58,263 nt of DNA from Bacteroidales bacterium UBA6366 (lineage in GTDB: Bacteria; Bacteroidota; Bacteroidia; Bacteroidales; UBA932), in the NCBI GenBank assembly GCA_002438845.1, contig DJRG01000027.1, positions 1 through 58,263 of the forward strand, read 5' to 3'. Made by a program: the position numbers and the translations under genes. Every line of letters begins with the position of its first letter. Position 1 is the first letter of the stretch. Shown in pieces: positions 8,136 to 17,038 of this stretch. Below the pieces are notes generated by a model. The model saw only the letters and a program-made list of their open reading frames with translations. It ran no database searches and was not told the origin of the DNA.

Positions 8136-8855
8136 ATGAAACTCAAAGAACTTTGCGTGGACGAGAGGCCACGGGAAAAGATGCTCGCCAAAGGAGCAAA
8201 TGCGATGAGCAACGCGGAATTGCTCGCCATTCTGATAGGTTCAGGGACACAGAAAGAAAACGTGGTCGAGGTCGCGAACAGACTGCTTGCGGTCAACGAC
8301 GGGAAACTGTCCATGGTCGCAGGCATGGATGCGGCAAGGATGAAGGAGATCGGAGGCATCGGCAGCGTCCGTTACACCACCATCGCCGCCGCTTTCGAAC
8401 TCGGGAAGCGATGCTGTCTGGAGGATCCCGGCATAGAAAAGGTTCCCCTGACCGATGCCGACTATGTTTTCAGGATGATGCTGCCCCGACTTAAAGGGTT
8501 GGATCACGAGGAGTTCTGGGTCATTCTTTTGAACAGGGCCAACTACATCATACACAAGGAGATGATAAGTTTAGGCGGAATTTCTTCCACCGTGGTGGAT
8601 TTCAAGCTGGTGGTAAGGATGGCTCTTGACAAACGGGCCAGCGGCATCATCATGGTGCACAATCACCCATCCGGCAATCCGCGTCCAGGGCACAGCGACC
8701 TGACCGAGACCGAGCGCATGAAAAAAGCGGCGAACACCTTCGACATCGCCCTGCTCGACCACATAATCATCTGTGACGACTGCTACTTCAGCTTCGCCGA
8801 CGACATGGTGACGATGGCCGGAACGACGGAAAGGTCAAAAAATTTGCAGGAATAG
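8136..8855 (+). CDS. radC: RadC family JAB-domain protein
   Basis: The 239-residue protein has an N-terminal helix-hairpin-helix-like part (MKLKELCVDERPREKML, then MSNAELLAILIGSG) and a C-terminal JAMM metal-binding domain with HNHPSGNPRPGHSD, the characteristic RadC signature. Despite the name, RadC proteins are not clearly DNA-repair enzymes; they are often treated as putative JAMM proteases or DNA-processing proteins. I chose the ATG at 8136 because the upstream in-frame extension from 8004 lies in the terminator hairpin and lacks family similarity. upp follows 48 bases later but has its own promoter. Confidence 0.9.
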   Translation: MKLKELCVDERPREKMLAKGANAMSNAELLAILIGSGTQKENVVEVANRLLAVNDGKLSMVAGMDAARMKEIGGIGSVRYTTIAAAFELGKRCCLEDPGIEKVPLTDADYVFRMMLPRLKGLDHEEFWVILLNRANYIIHKEMISLGGISSTVVDFKLVVRMALDKRASGIIMVHNHPSGNPRPGHSDLTETERMKKAANTFDIALLDHIIICDDCYFSFADDMVTMAGTTERSKNLQE

Positions 8856-8866
8856 AAATAAATCCC

Positions 8867-8874
8867 TACTTTTG
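8867..8874 (+). promoter_or_regulatory. Candidate -7 box for upp
   Basis: TACTTTTG fits TAnnTTTG and lies 29 bases before the upp ATG. A TTTG at about 8843-8846, 20 bases upstream, could be the -33 element; it overlaps the end of radC. Confidence 0.6.
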
Positions 8875-8903
8875 GTTTTCGAAAAATCAATTTCGAGAAA
8901 CCA

Positions 8904-9557
8904 ATGAAAGTCATCAATCTTGGCGAGACCGATTCGGTCCTCAACAACATCGTTGCGCAGATGCGTGACAAAACCGTTCAGAAAGACAGCCTCCGTTTCC
9001 GTTACAACCTTGAAAGGTTGGGACACATCTTTGCCTACGAGATCAGCAAAGTGTTGGATTACAGCCCGAAGGATGTCATCACCCCTCTTGCCACGGCCAG
9101 GGTCCGCACATGCGACGCGAAGATTGTGGTTTCCACCATCCTGCGCGCCGGACTGCCTCTCCACAAAGGTGTCCTCGATGTTTTCGACAACGCGGAGAAC
9201 GCTTTCATAGCGGCTTTCAGGAAGTACGACAAAGGTGACGAATTCCACATCAATGTCGAGTACTGCACCTGCCCTGACTTGACAGGCAAGACTTTGATCA
9301 TCGCCGACACGATGCTCGCCACCGGATCATCCATTGAGATTGCCTACCGCAAGCTCATCCATGAAGGAGGAGAGCCGGCCCACACGCACTTCGTCTGCCC
9401 TATCGCCAGCATCTACGCCATCGAGTTCCTCCAAAAGCATCTTCCGGAGAACACGACCCTTTGGACAGCCGCTGTCGACGAGGAGCTGACCAGCCACTCC
9501 TACATCGTCCCTGGTCTGGGTGACGCCGGCGATCTGGCCTTCGGAGCAAAGTTGTAA
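8904..9557 (+). CDS. upp: Uracil phosphoribosyltransferase
   Basis: The enzyme makes UMP from uracil and PRPP in pyrimidine salvage. The 217-residue product has the PRPP-binding loop IIADTMLATGSS around residue 133 and the C-terminal uracil-binding segment YIVPGLGDAGDLAFG. Length and motifs are those of the family. It has its own candidate promoter and a hairpin right at its stop codon, so it looks like a single-gene unit. Confidence 0.95.
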   Translation: MKVINLGETDSVLNNIVAQMRDKTVQKDSLRFRYNLERLGHIFAYEISKVLDYSPKDVITPLATARVRTCDAKIVVSTILRAGLPLHKGVLDVFDNAENAFIAAFRKYDKGDEFHINVEYCTCPDLTGKTLIIADTMLATGSSIEIAYRKLIHEGGEPAHTHFVCPIASIYAIEFLQKHLPENTTLWTAAVDEELTSHSYIVPGLGDAGDLAFGAKL

Positions 9558-9584
9558 TTACTGGCATGCCAATAATTACAACTT
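9550..9584. terminator. Hairpin at the end of upp
   Basis: AAGTTGTAATTA and TAATTACAACTT are perfect inverted arms around a CTGGCATGCCAA loop that is itself palindromic. The stop codon of upp lies inside the left arm. It is symmetrical and could end transcription in either direction. Confidence 0.6.
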
Positions 9585-9635
9585 AACCTCCCCCCAGTCT
9601 CTTCTGGTAATTCGGGTTTGCCTTCTAAGTCCGGC

Positions 9636-9660
9636 GCTTCGGCAAGCTCAGCGACCGGAA
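9636..9660. repeat. Dispersed TTCGACAAGCTCAGTGACC-type repeat
   Basis: GCTTCGGCAAGCTCAGCGACC occurs here between upp and rpoN. It is one of at least seven copies of the short dispersed palindrome in this window. Confidence 0.75.
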
Positions 9661-9697
9661 ACTTTTTTGACTTGATCCGAAATTCCTGTACGAAGAG

Positions 9698-9785
9698 CAT
9701 CAGACGAAAAAAGAATTTCCACACCATTCACCCGGATAGGGCGCGCGAAGCGCGTAGGTGTGGAAATTCTTTTTCGTCTGATGCG
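9698..9785. terminator. Long bidirectional terminator hairpin between upp and rpoN
   Basis: The arms at 9698-9726 and 9758-9785 are complementary over about 28 bases (GCATCAGACGAAAAA begins the left arm), with one extra A. The arms carry A and T tracts, so the structure can act as a terminator for both converging genes. The spacer contains a smaller GCGC-GCGAA-GCGC hairpin. Confidence 0.8.
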
Positions 9786-9795
9786 GCATATTCAG

Positions 9796-11208
9796 TTATA
9801 GTTCCTTGCGGAGACGGGCCTTGGGAATGTCGAGTTGGTCACGGTACTTGGCGATCGTACGACGGGCAACCTTATACCCACGCTTGTTCATCTCGGCCAC
9901 CAACTGGTCATCAGTCAACGGCTTACGCTTGTCCTCCGCATCCACGCACTCCCGAAGAGCCTTCTTGAGCTCACGGGTAGAAACCTCCTCTCCATCCTGA
10001 TTCTCAAGTCCCTCAGAGAAGAAATATTTCAACGGGAATATCCCGAAATGCGTCTCTATGTACTTGCTGTTCACGACTCTGGAGATCGTCGAGATGTCAA
10101 AACCGGTTTTCTCGGCTATGTCTTTCAGCACCATCGGCTTAAGATGAGACTCATCCCCATCCATGAAATAATCATGCTGATAGTCGATGATCGCCTTCAT
10201 GGTACTCTCCAAAGTGTTGTAGCGCTGCTTAAGCGCCTCCACAAACCACTTGGCCGAATCCAGCTTCTGCTTGACGAATGTGGCCGCCTCTTTCTTCTGG
10301 CGATCCGAAGACCCTTGGGCGTCAGCAAGAAGTTCCGCATACTTACGGTTCACCCTTATCTCCGGAATATTGAAACGAGGCATCGTCAGCTTGAGCTCAC
10401 CGTTGTCAAGGTCCAACACAAAATCCGGCACAATCTGCTGCGCCTGATCGTTGTAGGAATCGTCGATCTGGCCACCTGGAGCAGGATTCAGCTTGACAAT
10501 CCTGGCCATTACAGCCTTCATCTCATCCTCGCTCAGCCCAAGTTTCGAAATGATCTTCTGAAAATGACGGTTGGAGAACTCTGTGAAATAATCCGTAAGA
10601 ATCGTCTCGGCGATCTGAACATCCTTGGTCTGTTTCTGGGCCCGTAGCTGGAGCAAAAGACACTCCCGCAAATCCCTGGCCCCCACCCCGGCAGGCTCAA
10701 ACTCCTGAATGACCTTCAGCATCTTCAAGACCTCCTCCGGACTCGACTCGATGTTCGCCCTGAAAGCGAGATCATCCACTATGCTGTCGACATCCCTGCG
10801 AAGGTAGCCATCGCTGTCCAGACTGCCGATTATGAAAGCCGCCACATCGTGATCATGTTTGGACAGATTGCGGTAGCCCAACTGCTCCATCAAGCTCTGG
10901 GTGAAACTCTCCTTCACCGAGAAAGTGTTGTACTGAGGACGTTCGTCCTTGCCATAATTGTTGACACGAAGCTTGTACGACGGAATCGGATCATTCTCAT
11001 CGATCTCATCGATCGAGATGTCCTTAGGCTCTTCTCCATCCTCACTCTTTTCCGGTGCCGGAGAATCATCAAGCACCGGATTATCCTCCAATTCAGATTT
11101 CACCTTTTGCTCCAGCTCCTGAATCGGCAACTCTATGAGTTTTATGGTCTGAATCTGAAGCGGGGAAAGTTTCTGAGTCTGTTTGAGTTCTAGTCCTTGC
11201 TTGAGCAT
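9796..11208 (-). CDS. rpoN: RNA polymerase sigma-54 factor
   Basis: Sigma-54 directs RNA polymerase to -24/-12 promoters and needs bacterial enhancer-binding ATPases. The 470-residue protein has the Gln/Leu-rich region I (LELKQTQKLSPLQIQTIKLI), an acidic region II around residues 50-75, the core-binding region III, and the C-terminal RpoN box ARRTIAKYRDQLDI. Its length is standard. Its ATG lies 4 bases from the stop of the SPOR gene upstream, so it is the last gene of a lipoprotein-SPOR-rpoN operon. Confidence 0.96.
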   Translation of the reverse strand: MLKQGLELKQTQKLSPLQIQTIKLIELPIQELEQKVKSELEDNPVLDDSPAPEKSEDGEEPKDISIDEIDENDPIPSYKLRVNNYGKDERPQYNTFSVKESFTQSLMEQLGYRNLSKHDHDVAAFIIGSLDSDGYLRRDVDSIVDDLAFRANIESSPEEVLKMLKVIQEFEPAGVGARDLRECLLLQLRAQKQTKDVQIAETILTDYFTEFSNRHFQKIISKLGLSEDEMKAVMARIVKLNPAPGGQIDDSYNDQAQQIVPDFVLDLDNGELKLTMPRFNIPEIRVNRKYAELLADAQGSSDRQKKEAATFVKQKLDSAKWFVEALKQRYNTLESTMKAIIDYQHDYFMDGDESHLKPMVLKDIAEKTGFDISTISRVVNSKYIETHFGIFPLKYFFSEGLENQDGEEVSTRELKKALRECVDAEDKRKPLTDDQLVAEMNKRGYKVARRTIAKYRDQLDIPKARLRKEL

Positions 11209-11211
11209 AGC

Positions 11212-11781
11212 TTATTCCTGATTATCTGTATCCACCTTTTCCACAGTGTAGGAGTGAAAGCGGTCCACCACCGGGTAGCCGATCACCTCCTTTACGATGA
11301 ACGCGGTCGGGAACGCCCCTTTGACCTGCTGAAGAAGCTGCATGGCCTCGGATTTGGTCCGGAAATCCCCGACCGTGACCCTGAAGAAAGGGTTGGAATA
11401 TGTCCGGTAGGCCGAAACACCCGGAAACATCCCCTTAAAGCGAGTCAAAGCCGCCTCCGAATCATTTCTGGAAGTCTGCTTGTTGTCATTGAATATCCTG
11501 ACGCGGAAACCTGTCGATGTCCTGGCCGGATTTGCCGCGACATGCGCCTGAAAGGCGTCAAGGATGCTTCTGGATTGGTGTACTGTCACGTTCGGTTCAT
11601 CCGTACCCTTCGCTGAAAGAAGAGCGAATATGTCCTTGCCCACCAGAGTCGAGTCCATGGACGCACTCTGCCGATAATAGACGGAGTCACGCCTCTCGCT
11701 GACGTCCTGAGCCGCCGCCAGAAAAACGGCCGCAAGCAGGGCCGTTGAGACGGCGAGAATCTTTTGAGCCAAAATATTCAT
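11212..11781 (-). CDS. Exported SPOR-domain protein
   Basis: The 189-residue protein begins with a signal peptide (MNILAQKILAVSTALLAAVF) and has a SPOR domain over about residues 85-175 (FRVRIFNDNKQTS, VGDFRTKSEAMQLLQQV). SPOR domains bind denuded peptidoglycan glycan strands, often at division sites, so this is probably a periplasmic cell-wall-binding protein. The middle part (about 28-84) is not recognised. It sits between a small lipoprotein gene (4-base gap) and rpoN (3-base gap), all minus strand. Confidence 0.85.
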   Translation of the reverse strand: MNILAQKILAVSTALLAAVFLAAAQDVSERRDSVYYRQSASMDSTLVGKDIFALLSAKGTDEPNVTVHQSRSILDAFQAHVAANPARTSTGFRVRIFNDNKQTSRNDSEAALTRFKGMFPGVSAYRTYSNPFFRVTVGDFRTKSEAMQLLQQVKGAFPTAFIVKEVIGYPVVDRFHSYTVEKVDTDNQE

Positions 11782-11785
11782 AAAA

Positions 11786-12265
11786 CTACTTTGTCATTTC
11801 GTTAAGATCTATATCCTTGAATCTCAAGGTTGTGCCGGCGCCGCTCTTGAGCTTCACCGTCGCCGTCACATCGGTCGTGAAGCCTTCAAGATTGCCTTTT
11901 CTCACTATCTGCATCAATTTCATCAGGCTTATTCCATCATTCAAGGTGGCCGTGCAAGGCAGATCATAGACCCTTGAGCACTTTTTGTCAACGCTGATCG
12001 TGTCCGCCGTGTAGGTCGCGAAATCCTCACCGTTGTACTTTACCGTCCCGCTGACATTCATCACCTTGAACGCGAATGTCGGATTGTCAATACCGACCGC
12101 GAGCACGGCGTCGATCGAACGCAGACCCTTCAATGAATATGATTCCAGACCGCAAGATGTCACTTTTATGTCCTTGACCTTTCTCAAACCAGAGCACCCG
12201 GAAAACACCGCACCAGCAATCAAAATAGCCAAAACAATGAATATGTTCCTATTGAATATCTTCAT
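11786..12265 (-). CDS. Small exported lipoprotein, LEA14-like
   Basis: The 159-residue product has a lipoprotein signal peptide ending in the lipobox FSGC. The mature part shows VLAVGIDNPTFAFKVMNVSGTVKYNGE, split here by position 55-80, which resembles the water-stress/LEA14-like beta-sandwich domain of other Bacteroidetes lipoproteins. Its function is not known. It is the first gene of the operon with the SPOR protein and rpoN, and a -7 box lies 20 bases upstream of its ATG. Confidence 0.7.
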   Translation of the reverse strand: MKIFNRNIFIVLAILIAGAVFSGCSGLRKVKDIKVTSCGLESYSLKGLRSIDAVLAVGIDNPTFAFKVMNVSGTVKYNGEDFATYTADTISVDKKCSRVYDLPCTATLNDGISLMKLMQIVRKGNLEGFTTDVTATVKLKSGAGTTLRFKDIDLNEMTK

Positions 12266-12284
12266 TTTGTCAACACTGTTTCTA

Positions 12285-12292
12285 CAAAGATA
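12285..12292 (-). promoter_or_regulatory. Candidate -7 box for the lipoprotein-SPOR-rpoN operon
   Basis: The minus strand reads TATCTTTG here, an exact TAnnTTTG box, 20 bases before the lipoprotein start at 12265. It lies only 12 bases from the divergent box at 12305, so the two promoters must overlap. Confidence 0.7.
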
Positions 12293-12304
12293 GTGAAAAA
12301 TCCA

Positions 12305-12312
12305 TATCTTTG
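12305..12312 (+). promoter_or_regulatory. Candidate -7 box for miaB-cls
   Basis: TATCTTTG, an exact TAnnTTTG box, lies 24 bases before the miaB ATG. The -33 region would fall on the -7 region of the divergent promoter at 12285. Confidence 0.7.
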
Positions 12313-12335
12313 CATAAGACAGTTAACAATACGCA

Positions 12336-13655
12336 ATGAAAAGAATATACATAGAAACCTACGGATGCCAGATGAATGTCGGTGACTCGGAGGTGATTTT
12401 CTCGATTCTGGGGAAAGAAGGCTACGAACGTACCGAGTCGATGGATGACGCGGATGTGATTCTCGCCAACACCTGCTCCGTAAGAGACAACGCCGAGCAA
12501 AGGATATGGGGTCGCATCGAGGTGTTCCACAAACAGAAGGAAAAGAGACCAGGGGTGGTCGTTGGGATTGTCGGCTGCATGGCCGAAAGGCTGAAAGACA
12601 AGCTTCTGGACACGCACAAGGTAGATCTTGTGGCCGGTCCGGACTCTTACAGGACATTACCTGGCCTGCTCCGGGAAATCGCCCCGGACAAGCCGCAGAT
12701 CAACGTGATGCTCTCCCATGAGGAGACCTACGCCGACATCGTCCCGGTCAGGACCGACAGGAACGGTGTCTCAGCCTTCATCTCCATTATGAGAGGATGC
12801 AACAATGTCTGCTCGTACTGCGTCGTGCCATACACCAGGGGTGCGGAAAGAAGCAGAGACCCGCTGACAATTGTGAATGAAGCGCGTGATGTCTTCGGCA
12901 AAGGATACAAGGAAGTGACCCTGCTGGGGCAGAACGTGGATTCCTACAACTGGAAACCGGCCGACGGCGAGGCGTGCGACTTTCCGAAGCTTTTGGAGAT
13001 GGTGGCCGGGATCAGTCCCGAGCTGAGGGTGCGTTTCGCCACCAACCATCCAAAGGACATCAGCGACGAGTTGATAGAGACAATGGCGAGGCACGACAAC
13101 ATCTGCAACCATATTCATCTGCCTGTGCAGTCGGGCAGCGACAGGCTTCTGGAAAAGATGAGACGGCGCTACACAGCCGAATGGTACCTTGAGCGTGTGG
13201 CTAAAATCCGGGAGGTCCTGCCGGACTGCGGAATCACCACCGATGTGATCGCCGGATTCTGCTCCGAGACCGAGGAGGATCATCAGCAGACACTTGAACT
13301 GTTCCGCAAGGTGGGTTTCGACTATGCCTACATGTTCTACTATTCCGAAAGGCCCGGAACTCTCGCCGCAAGGCACTACCCTGACGACGTGCCGCTTGAT
13401 GTCAAGACAAGACGGCTGAACGAGATCATCGCGCTGCAAAGCGAACTGAGTCTCAAGAGCAACCGGAACGACATCGGCAAGACGTTCAGAGTTCTTGTGG
13501 AAGGGCCGTCCAAGAAGAACCCCGAGGAACTTTGCGGGCGCTCGGGAAGCAATAAGATGTGTGTGTTCCCGGGCAGAGGACACAAGGCCGGGGACTATGT
13601 GGATGTCAAGGTGATTTCCTGCACTTCCGCGACACTTATCGGCGAACCTGTTTAA
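12336..13655 (+). CDS. miaB: tRNA-2-methylthio-N6-dimethylallyladenosine synthase MiaB
   Basis: MiaB is a radical-SAM methylthiotransferase that adds the 2-methylthio group to i6A37 of tRNAs reading UNN codons. The 439-residue protein has the N-terminal UPF0004 domain (YIETYGCQMN, with further cysteines in ANTCSVR and VGCMAERL for the second cluster), the radical-SAM motif CNNVCSYC near residue 155, and a C-terminal TRAM domain (LVEGPSKKNPEELCGRS). The N-terminus fits MiaB better than RimO or MtaB. cls follows after 4 bases. Confidence 0.94.
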   Translation: MKRIYIETYGCQMNVGDSEVIFSILGKEGYERTESMDDADVILANTCSVRDNAEQRIWGRIEVFHKQKEKRPGVVVGIVGCMAERLKDKLLDTHKVDLVAGPDSYRTLPGLLREIAPDKPQINVMLSHEETYADIVPVRTDRNGVSAFISIMRGCNNVCSYCVVPYTRGAERSRDPLTIVNEARDVFGKGYKEVTLLGQNVDSYNWKPADGEACDFPKLLEMVAGISPELRVRFATNHPKDISDELIETMARHDNICNHIHLPVQSGSDRLLEKMRRRYTAEWYLERVAKIREVLPDCGITTDVIAGFCSETEEDHQQTLELFRKVGFDYAYMFYYSERPGTLAARHYPDDVPLDVKTRRLNEIIALQSELSLKSNRNDIGKTFRVLVEGPSKKNPEELCGRSGSNKMCVFPGRGHKAGDYVDVKVISCTSATLIGEPV

Positions 13656-13659
13656 GATT

Positions 13660-15183
13660 ATGCAGTGGATTCTATCAGTTCTCTATTTTCTTCTGATTCT
13701 CAGCGTCTTCACAGTCATACTGGTGGACAAGGGAGATTCGGGAAGGAAGTTCGCGTGGCTGCTGATAATAGCCATGCTCCCCGTGGTCGGTCTGGTTCTT
13801 TACTTCATGTTCGGAATCAACTACAGGCATCACTGGATTTTCAACCGGCGGCACCAGCGGTACAGGAACATCTTCGAGACCGGAACCACTCCTGAACTGA
13901 ACAGAATCCTTTTCGGGCACGGCAACGAGACTAAGATCCGCGAGGAGTTCAGGCCTTTGGCCAGACTTCTCGGCGCGGACGGCTACCCCTCGGTCACGTC
14001 AGGCAATGATCTGGAAATCATCACAAGCGGGCAGCGCAAGTTCGACCTGCTCTGCGAGGACATCCTCGCCGCCAAGGAATCAATACATATTGAATATTTC
14101 CATTTCGGGAACGACAAGGGCAGCAATGCGATCAAGCGTCTTTTGATGCAGAAGGCACGGGAAGGGGTCAAAGTCCGCTTCCTGTACGAGAACATCGCCA
14201 ATTTCCCGATAGCGTCCGCCTACTACAACGACATGAGGAAAGCCGGGGTGGAGGTTGTCAAGTTCACCAACCCAAGGATGCATGTGCTGGACCTGGCAAC
14301 AACGCTCAACTACAGGAATCACCGAAAAATAGTCGTGATCGACGGCAAGATCGGCTACACGGGAGGGATGAACATCAACGACCACTATTTCCGCCAATGG
14401 AGGGACACGCACCTGCGCATAACCGGTGATGCCGTGGCCGTGCTCCAGTACACGTTTCTGGACTCGTGGCTGACGGGTGGCGGGACGATTGACAGGGCGA
14501 TGATCGATTACTATCCGATGGCCAAGAAGCCTGCTCCGGTCACTGAGCCAAATAGCCCGCTCACTTCGACAGGCTCCGTGACCGAAGATACAGATTCAGA
14601 AATCGACTTCCACGCCACCCATCCGATCCTAAAGGGCAAGCTTGTGCAGATTGTCCCGGATGAACCCGACCTGCCGCTTCCTATCCTACAGATGAGCTAC
14701 GAGTGGGCTCTCCAACACGCCCGGAAGTACATCTTCCTCCAGACTCCATATTTTGTCCCGACAGAACCAGTCATGGACGCCCTCAAGACCGCCGCCCTAT
14801 GCGGGGTTGATGTCCGTCTGATGCTTCCGGAAGTGGCCGACAATCTTCTGATGCGCCCGGCCAACCGAGCCTACTACGAAGATGCGCTTCAAGCCGGAGT
14901 GAGAATATTCTTGCGTCAGGGAGAGTTCATCCATGCCAAGACCTTTGTCTGCGACGACTACCTCTCCAGCATCGGCTCGGCCAATCTGGACTTCCGCAGC
15001 TTCGCCATCAACTACGAGGTCAACACCTATATCTACGATGATCAGACCGCTCTGATGAACAAAGGAATATTCCTGTACGACCTTCGCCAATGTCGTGAGC
15101 TGACGATCGAGGAATGGGACAAACGCTCGTGGTACTCACGGTTTCTCGAAAGTTTCATGAGACTCTTCGCTCCGCTGCTGTAA
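13660..15183 (+). CDS. cls: Cardiolipin synthase (phospholipase D type)
   Basis: The enzyme joins phosphatidylglycerol molecules into cardiolipin at the inner membrane. The 507-residue protein begins with two membrane segments (about residues 2-22 and 32-50), followed by two PLD domains with HxKxxxxD motifs, HRKIVVIDGKIGYTGG near residue 223 and HAKTFVCDDYLSSIGSANLD near residue 428. The segment around residues 290-312 (PVTEPNSPLTSTGSVTED) is encoded by the dispersed GGTCACTGAGCC-type repeat and lies between the PLD domains. It is 4 bases after miaB and probably co-transcribed. Confidence 0.93.
   Translation: MQWILSVLYFLLILSVFTVILVDKGDSGRKFAWLLIIAMLPVVGLVLYFMFGINYRHHWIFNRRHQRYRNIFETGTTPELNRILFGHGNETKIREEFRPLARLLGADGYPSVTSGNDLEIITSGQRKFDLLCEDILAAKESIHIEYFHFGNDKGSNAIKRLLMQKAREGVKVRFLYENIANFPIASAYYNDMRKAGVEVVKFTNPRMHVLDLATTLNYRNHRKIVVIDGKIGYTGGMNINDHYFRQWRDTHLRITGDAVAVLQYTFLDSWLTGGGTIDRAMIDYYPMAKKPAPVTEPNSPLTSTGSVTEDTDSEIDFHATHPILKGKLVQIVPDEPDLPLPILQMSYEWALQHARKYIFLQTPYFVPTEPVMDALKTAALCGVDVRLMLPEVADNLLMRPANRAYYEDALQAGVRIFLRQGEFIHAKTFVCDDYLSSIGSANLDFRSFAINYEVNTYIYDDQTALMNKGIFLYDLRQCRELTIEEWDKRSWYSRFLESFMRLFAPLL
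14536..14585. repeat. Dispersed TTCGACAAGCTCAGTGACC-type repeat inside cls
   Basis: CGGTCACTGAGCC, a short spacer, then CACTTCGACAGGCTCCGTGA make two facing copies of the dispersed palindrome. They are in frame and encode a hydrophilic loop between the two PLD domains. Confidence 0.75.
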
Positions 15184-15262
15184 AACGCCGTACTCCCTGC
15201 GGGAATCCGGGGAAAATGATTCCGGACCCGATTATTTGACAATATTTCTCCAGGTACTCTAT

Positions 15263-15290
15263 CGTTATTTTGCAAAAAGCCTATATCTTT
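15263..15290 (+). promoter_or_regulatory. Candidate promoter for the MFS transporter gene
   Basis: A TATCTTTG -7 box at about 15283-15290 matches TAnnTTTG, with ATTTTGC about 20 bases upstream as a possible -33 element. The box lies inside the TTG-started extension of the downstream frame, which favours the ATG at 15316 as the true start. Confidence 0.65.
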
Positions 15291-15315
15291 GCAAAAACGT
15301 TTTCGGAGAATAGAA

Positions 15316-16758
15316 ATGACAGGTAAGACTAAAACCAATTTCAGATGGGTGATCTGCGCGATGCTATTCGTCGCCACCGCCGTGAATTATCTTGACAGAC
15401 AGGTGCTTTCCCTCACTTGGGACGAATTCATCAAGCCAGAGTTCCACTGGAACGAGTCACATTATGGCACGATCACGTCTCTCTTCTCGATCATCTATGC
15501 GATCTGCATGCTGTTCGCCGGACGCTTCGTCGATTGGATGGGCACCAAGAAAGGTTATCTCTGGGCCATCGGAGTCTGGTCGGCAGGTGCCTGCGCGCAT
15601 GCGCTCTGCGGAGTCGTGACCGAGAATATTGTCGGTCTTCACACAGCGGCGGAGCTGGTTCAGGCCACAGGCGACACGGCGGTCCTGATCTCCACGATAA
15701 GCATGTACTGTTTCCTCGTGGCCAGAAGTATCCTGGCGCTTGGAGAGGCCGGAAACTTTCCTGCGGCGATCAAGACCACTGCTGAATATTTTCCTAAAAA
15801 GGACAGGGCCTTCGCCACGTCCATATTCAATGCCGGCGCTTCCATCGGAGCGCTCTTCGCCCCGCTCACCATCCCTGTCCTCGCCAAGAACTTCGGATGG
15901 GAGGTCTCGTTCATCATCATCGGAGCCCTGGGCTTCATCTGGATGGGATTCTGGGTGTTCGTCTACGACAAGCCTGAGGCCTCAAAGCATGTGAGCAAAG
16001 AAGAGCTGGCCTACATAGAGCAAGACAAGGAACTTGACAACGAGAAGGCGGACGACTACGGAACCGGAAGGAAGCTCGGCTTCAAGGAATGCCTGAAATT
16101 CAAGCAGACGTGGGCGTTCGCCGTCGGCAAGTTCATGACCGACGGTGTCTGGTGGTTCTTCCTCTTCTGGACCCCGTCCTACCTGAACACTCAGTTCGGC
16201 ATCAAGACCAGCGACCCGATGGGTATGGCATTGATATTCACACTCTACGCCATCACGATGCTTTCCATCTATGGTGGAAAACTCCCTACCATATTCATCA
16301 ACAAGGCAATGAAAAAAGGTGAGGCGTTCGACCCGTATGCAGCCAGGATGAAAGCAATGCTGATCTTCGCATTCCTGCCGCTGGTTGTCCTGCTTGCCCA
16401 GCCTTTGGGAAGGATCTCGCCTTGGTTCCCGGTCATTCTGATCGGCATCGGCGCTGCCGCACACCAGTCTTGGTCAGCGAACATATTCTCAACTGTCGGG
16501 GATATGTTCCCTAAGTCCAGCATCGCCACCATCACCGGTATCGGCGGTATGGCCGGAGGACTCGGCTCAATGTTTCTCCAGAAAGTCGCCGGAGAACTCT
16601 TCGTGTACTCCGAGCAGGTCAATCTGCCCTTCCTCGGATTCACAGGAAAACCGGCCGGTTACTTCATCATCTTCTGCGTCTGCGCAACCGCTTACCTAAT
16701 CGGCTGGGGAATAATGAAGACTCTGGTTCCGAAATACAAGGTAATCACCATCAATTAG
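15316..16758 (+). CDS. MFS transporter, hexuronate/sugar-acid (ExuT) type
   Basis: This 480-residue inner-membrane protein has 12 predicted hydrophobic segments. It resembles anion:cation symporters of the ExuT group: ICAMLFVATAVNYLDRQ opens helix 1, followed by GRFVDWMGTKKGYLWAIGVW, ALGEAGNFPAAIKTTAEYFP and IFNAGASIGALFAPL. The substrate is probably a hexuronate such as galacturonate or glucuronate, but there are no uronate catabolic genes nearby. It carries an extra segment after helix 3 (GVVTENIVGLHTAAELVQAT). Start chosen at 15316 (MTGKTKTNFRW) because of the promoter position. Confidence 0.85.
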   Translation: MTGKTKTNFRWVICAMLFVATAVNYLDRQVLSLTWDEFIKPEFHWNESHYGTITSLFSIIYAICMLFAGRFVDWMGTKKGYLWAIGVWSAGACAHALCGVVTENIVGLHTAAELVQATGDTAVLISTISMYCFLVARSILALGEAGNFPAAIKTTAEYFPKKDRAFATSIFNAGASIGALFAPLTIPVLAKNFGWEVSFIIIGALGFIWMGFWVFVYDKPEASKHVSKEELAYIEQDKELDNEKADDYGTGRKLGFKECLKFKQTWAFAVGKFMTDGVWWFFLFWTPSYLNTQFGIKTSDPMGMALIFTLYAITMLSIYGGKLPTIFINKAMKKGEAFDPYAARMKAMLIFAFLPLVVLLAQPLGRISPWFPVILIGIGAAAHQSWSANIFSTVGDMFPKSSIATITGIGGMAGGLGSMFLQKVAGELFVYSEQVNLPFLGFTGKPAGYFIIFCVCATAYLIGWGIMKTLVPKYKVITIN

Positions 16759-16786
16759 CCATCTTGCTGAATTTTATAATAATGAT

Positions 16787-16794
16787 TAAGTTTG
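16787..16794 (+). promoter_or_regulatory. Candidate -7 box for the DUF3791-DUF3990 cassette
   Basis: TAAGTTTG fits TAnnTTTG and lies 16 bases before the first ATG of the cassette. A TTG at 16764-16766 is at the right distance for a -33 element. Confidence 0.6.
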
Positions 16795-16810
16795 CGGAAA
16801 TTGAAAGATT

Positions 16811-17038
16811 ATGAGCCAAAAAGAACGGGCAACGGAATTTGTGGTGTTCTGCATTGAGAATCTTGCAGATCGTTTAGGCGTGCCTGGTTCTACAATATTC
16901 AACAAATTGAACAGCATAGGGGCGATCTCCGGGTTCCTTTATCCAAGTTACAAATCTCTGCATACCCAGAGTAAGGATTACATTCTTGATGAGATCCAAA
17001 CCTATATGGCCCGCCATAACCTCGACATAAAACAATGA
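16811..17038 (+). CDS. DUF3791 family small protein
   Basis: The 75-residue protein (ATEFVVFCIENLADRLG, then SYKSLHTQSKDYILDEI) resembles the DUF3791 family, small helical proteins common in Bacteroidetes and Firmicutes with no established function. Its end overlaps the DUF3990 gene by 4 bases, the ATGA arrangement of translationally coupled genes. Together with the next two genes it forms an AT-richer block (about 40-43 percent GC by eye) than its surroundings, which suggests acquisition. It could be an immunity or partner protein for the DUF3990 protein; that is inference from adjacency. Confidence 0.7.
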   Translation: MSQKERATEFVVFCIENLADRLGVPGSTIFNKLNSIGAISGFLYPSYKSLHTQSKDYILDEIQTYMARHNLDIKQ

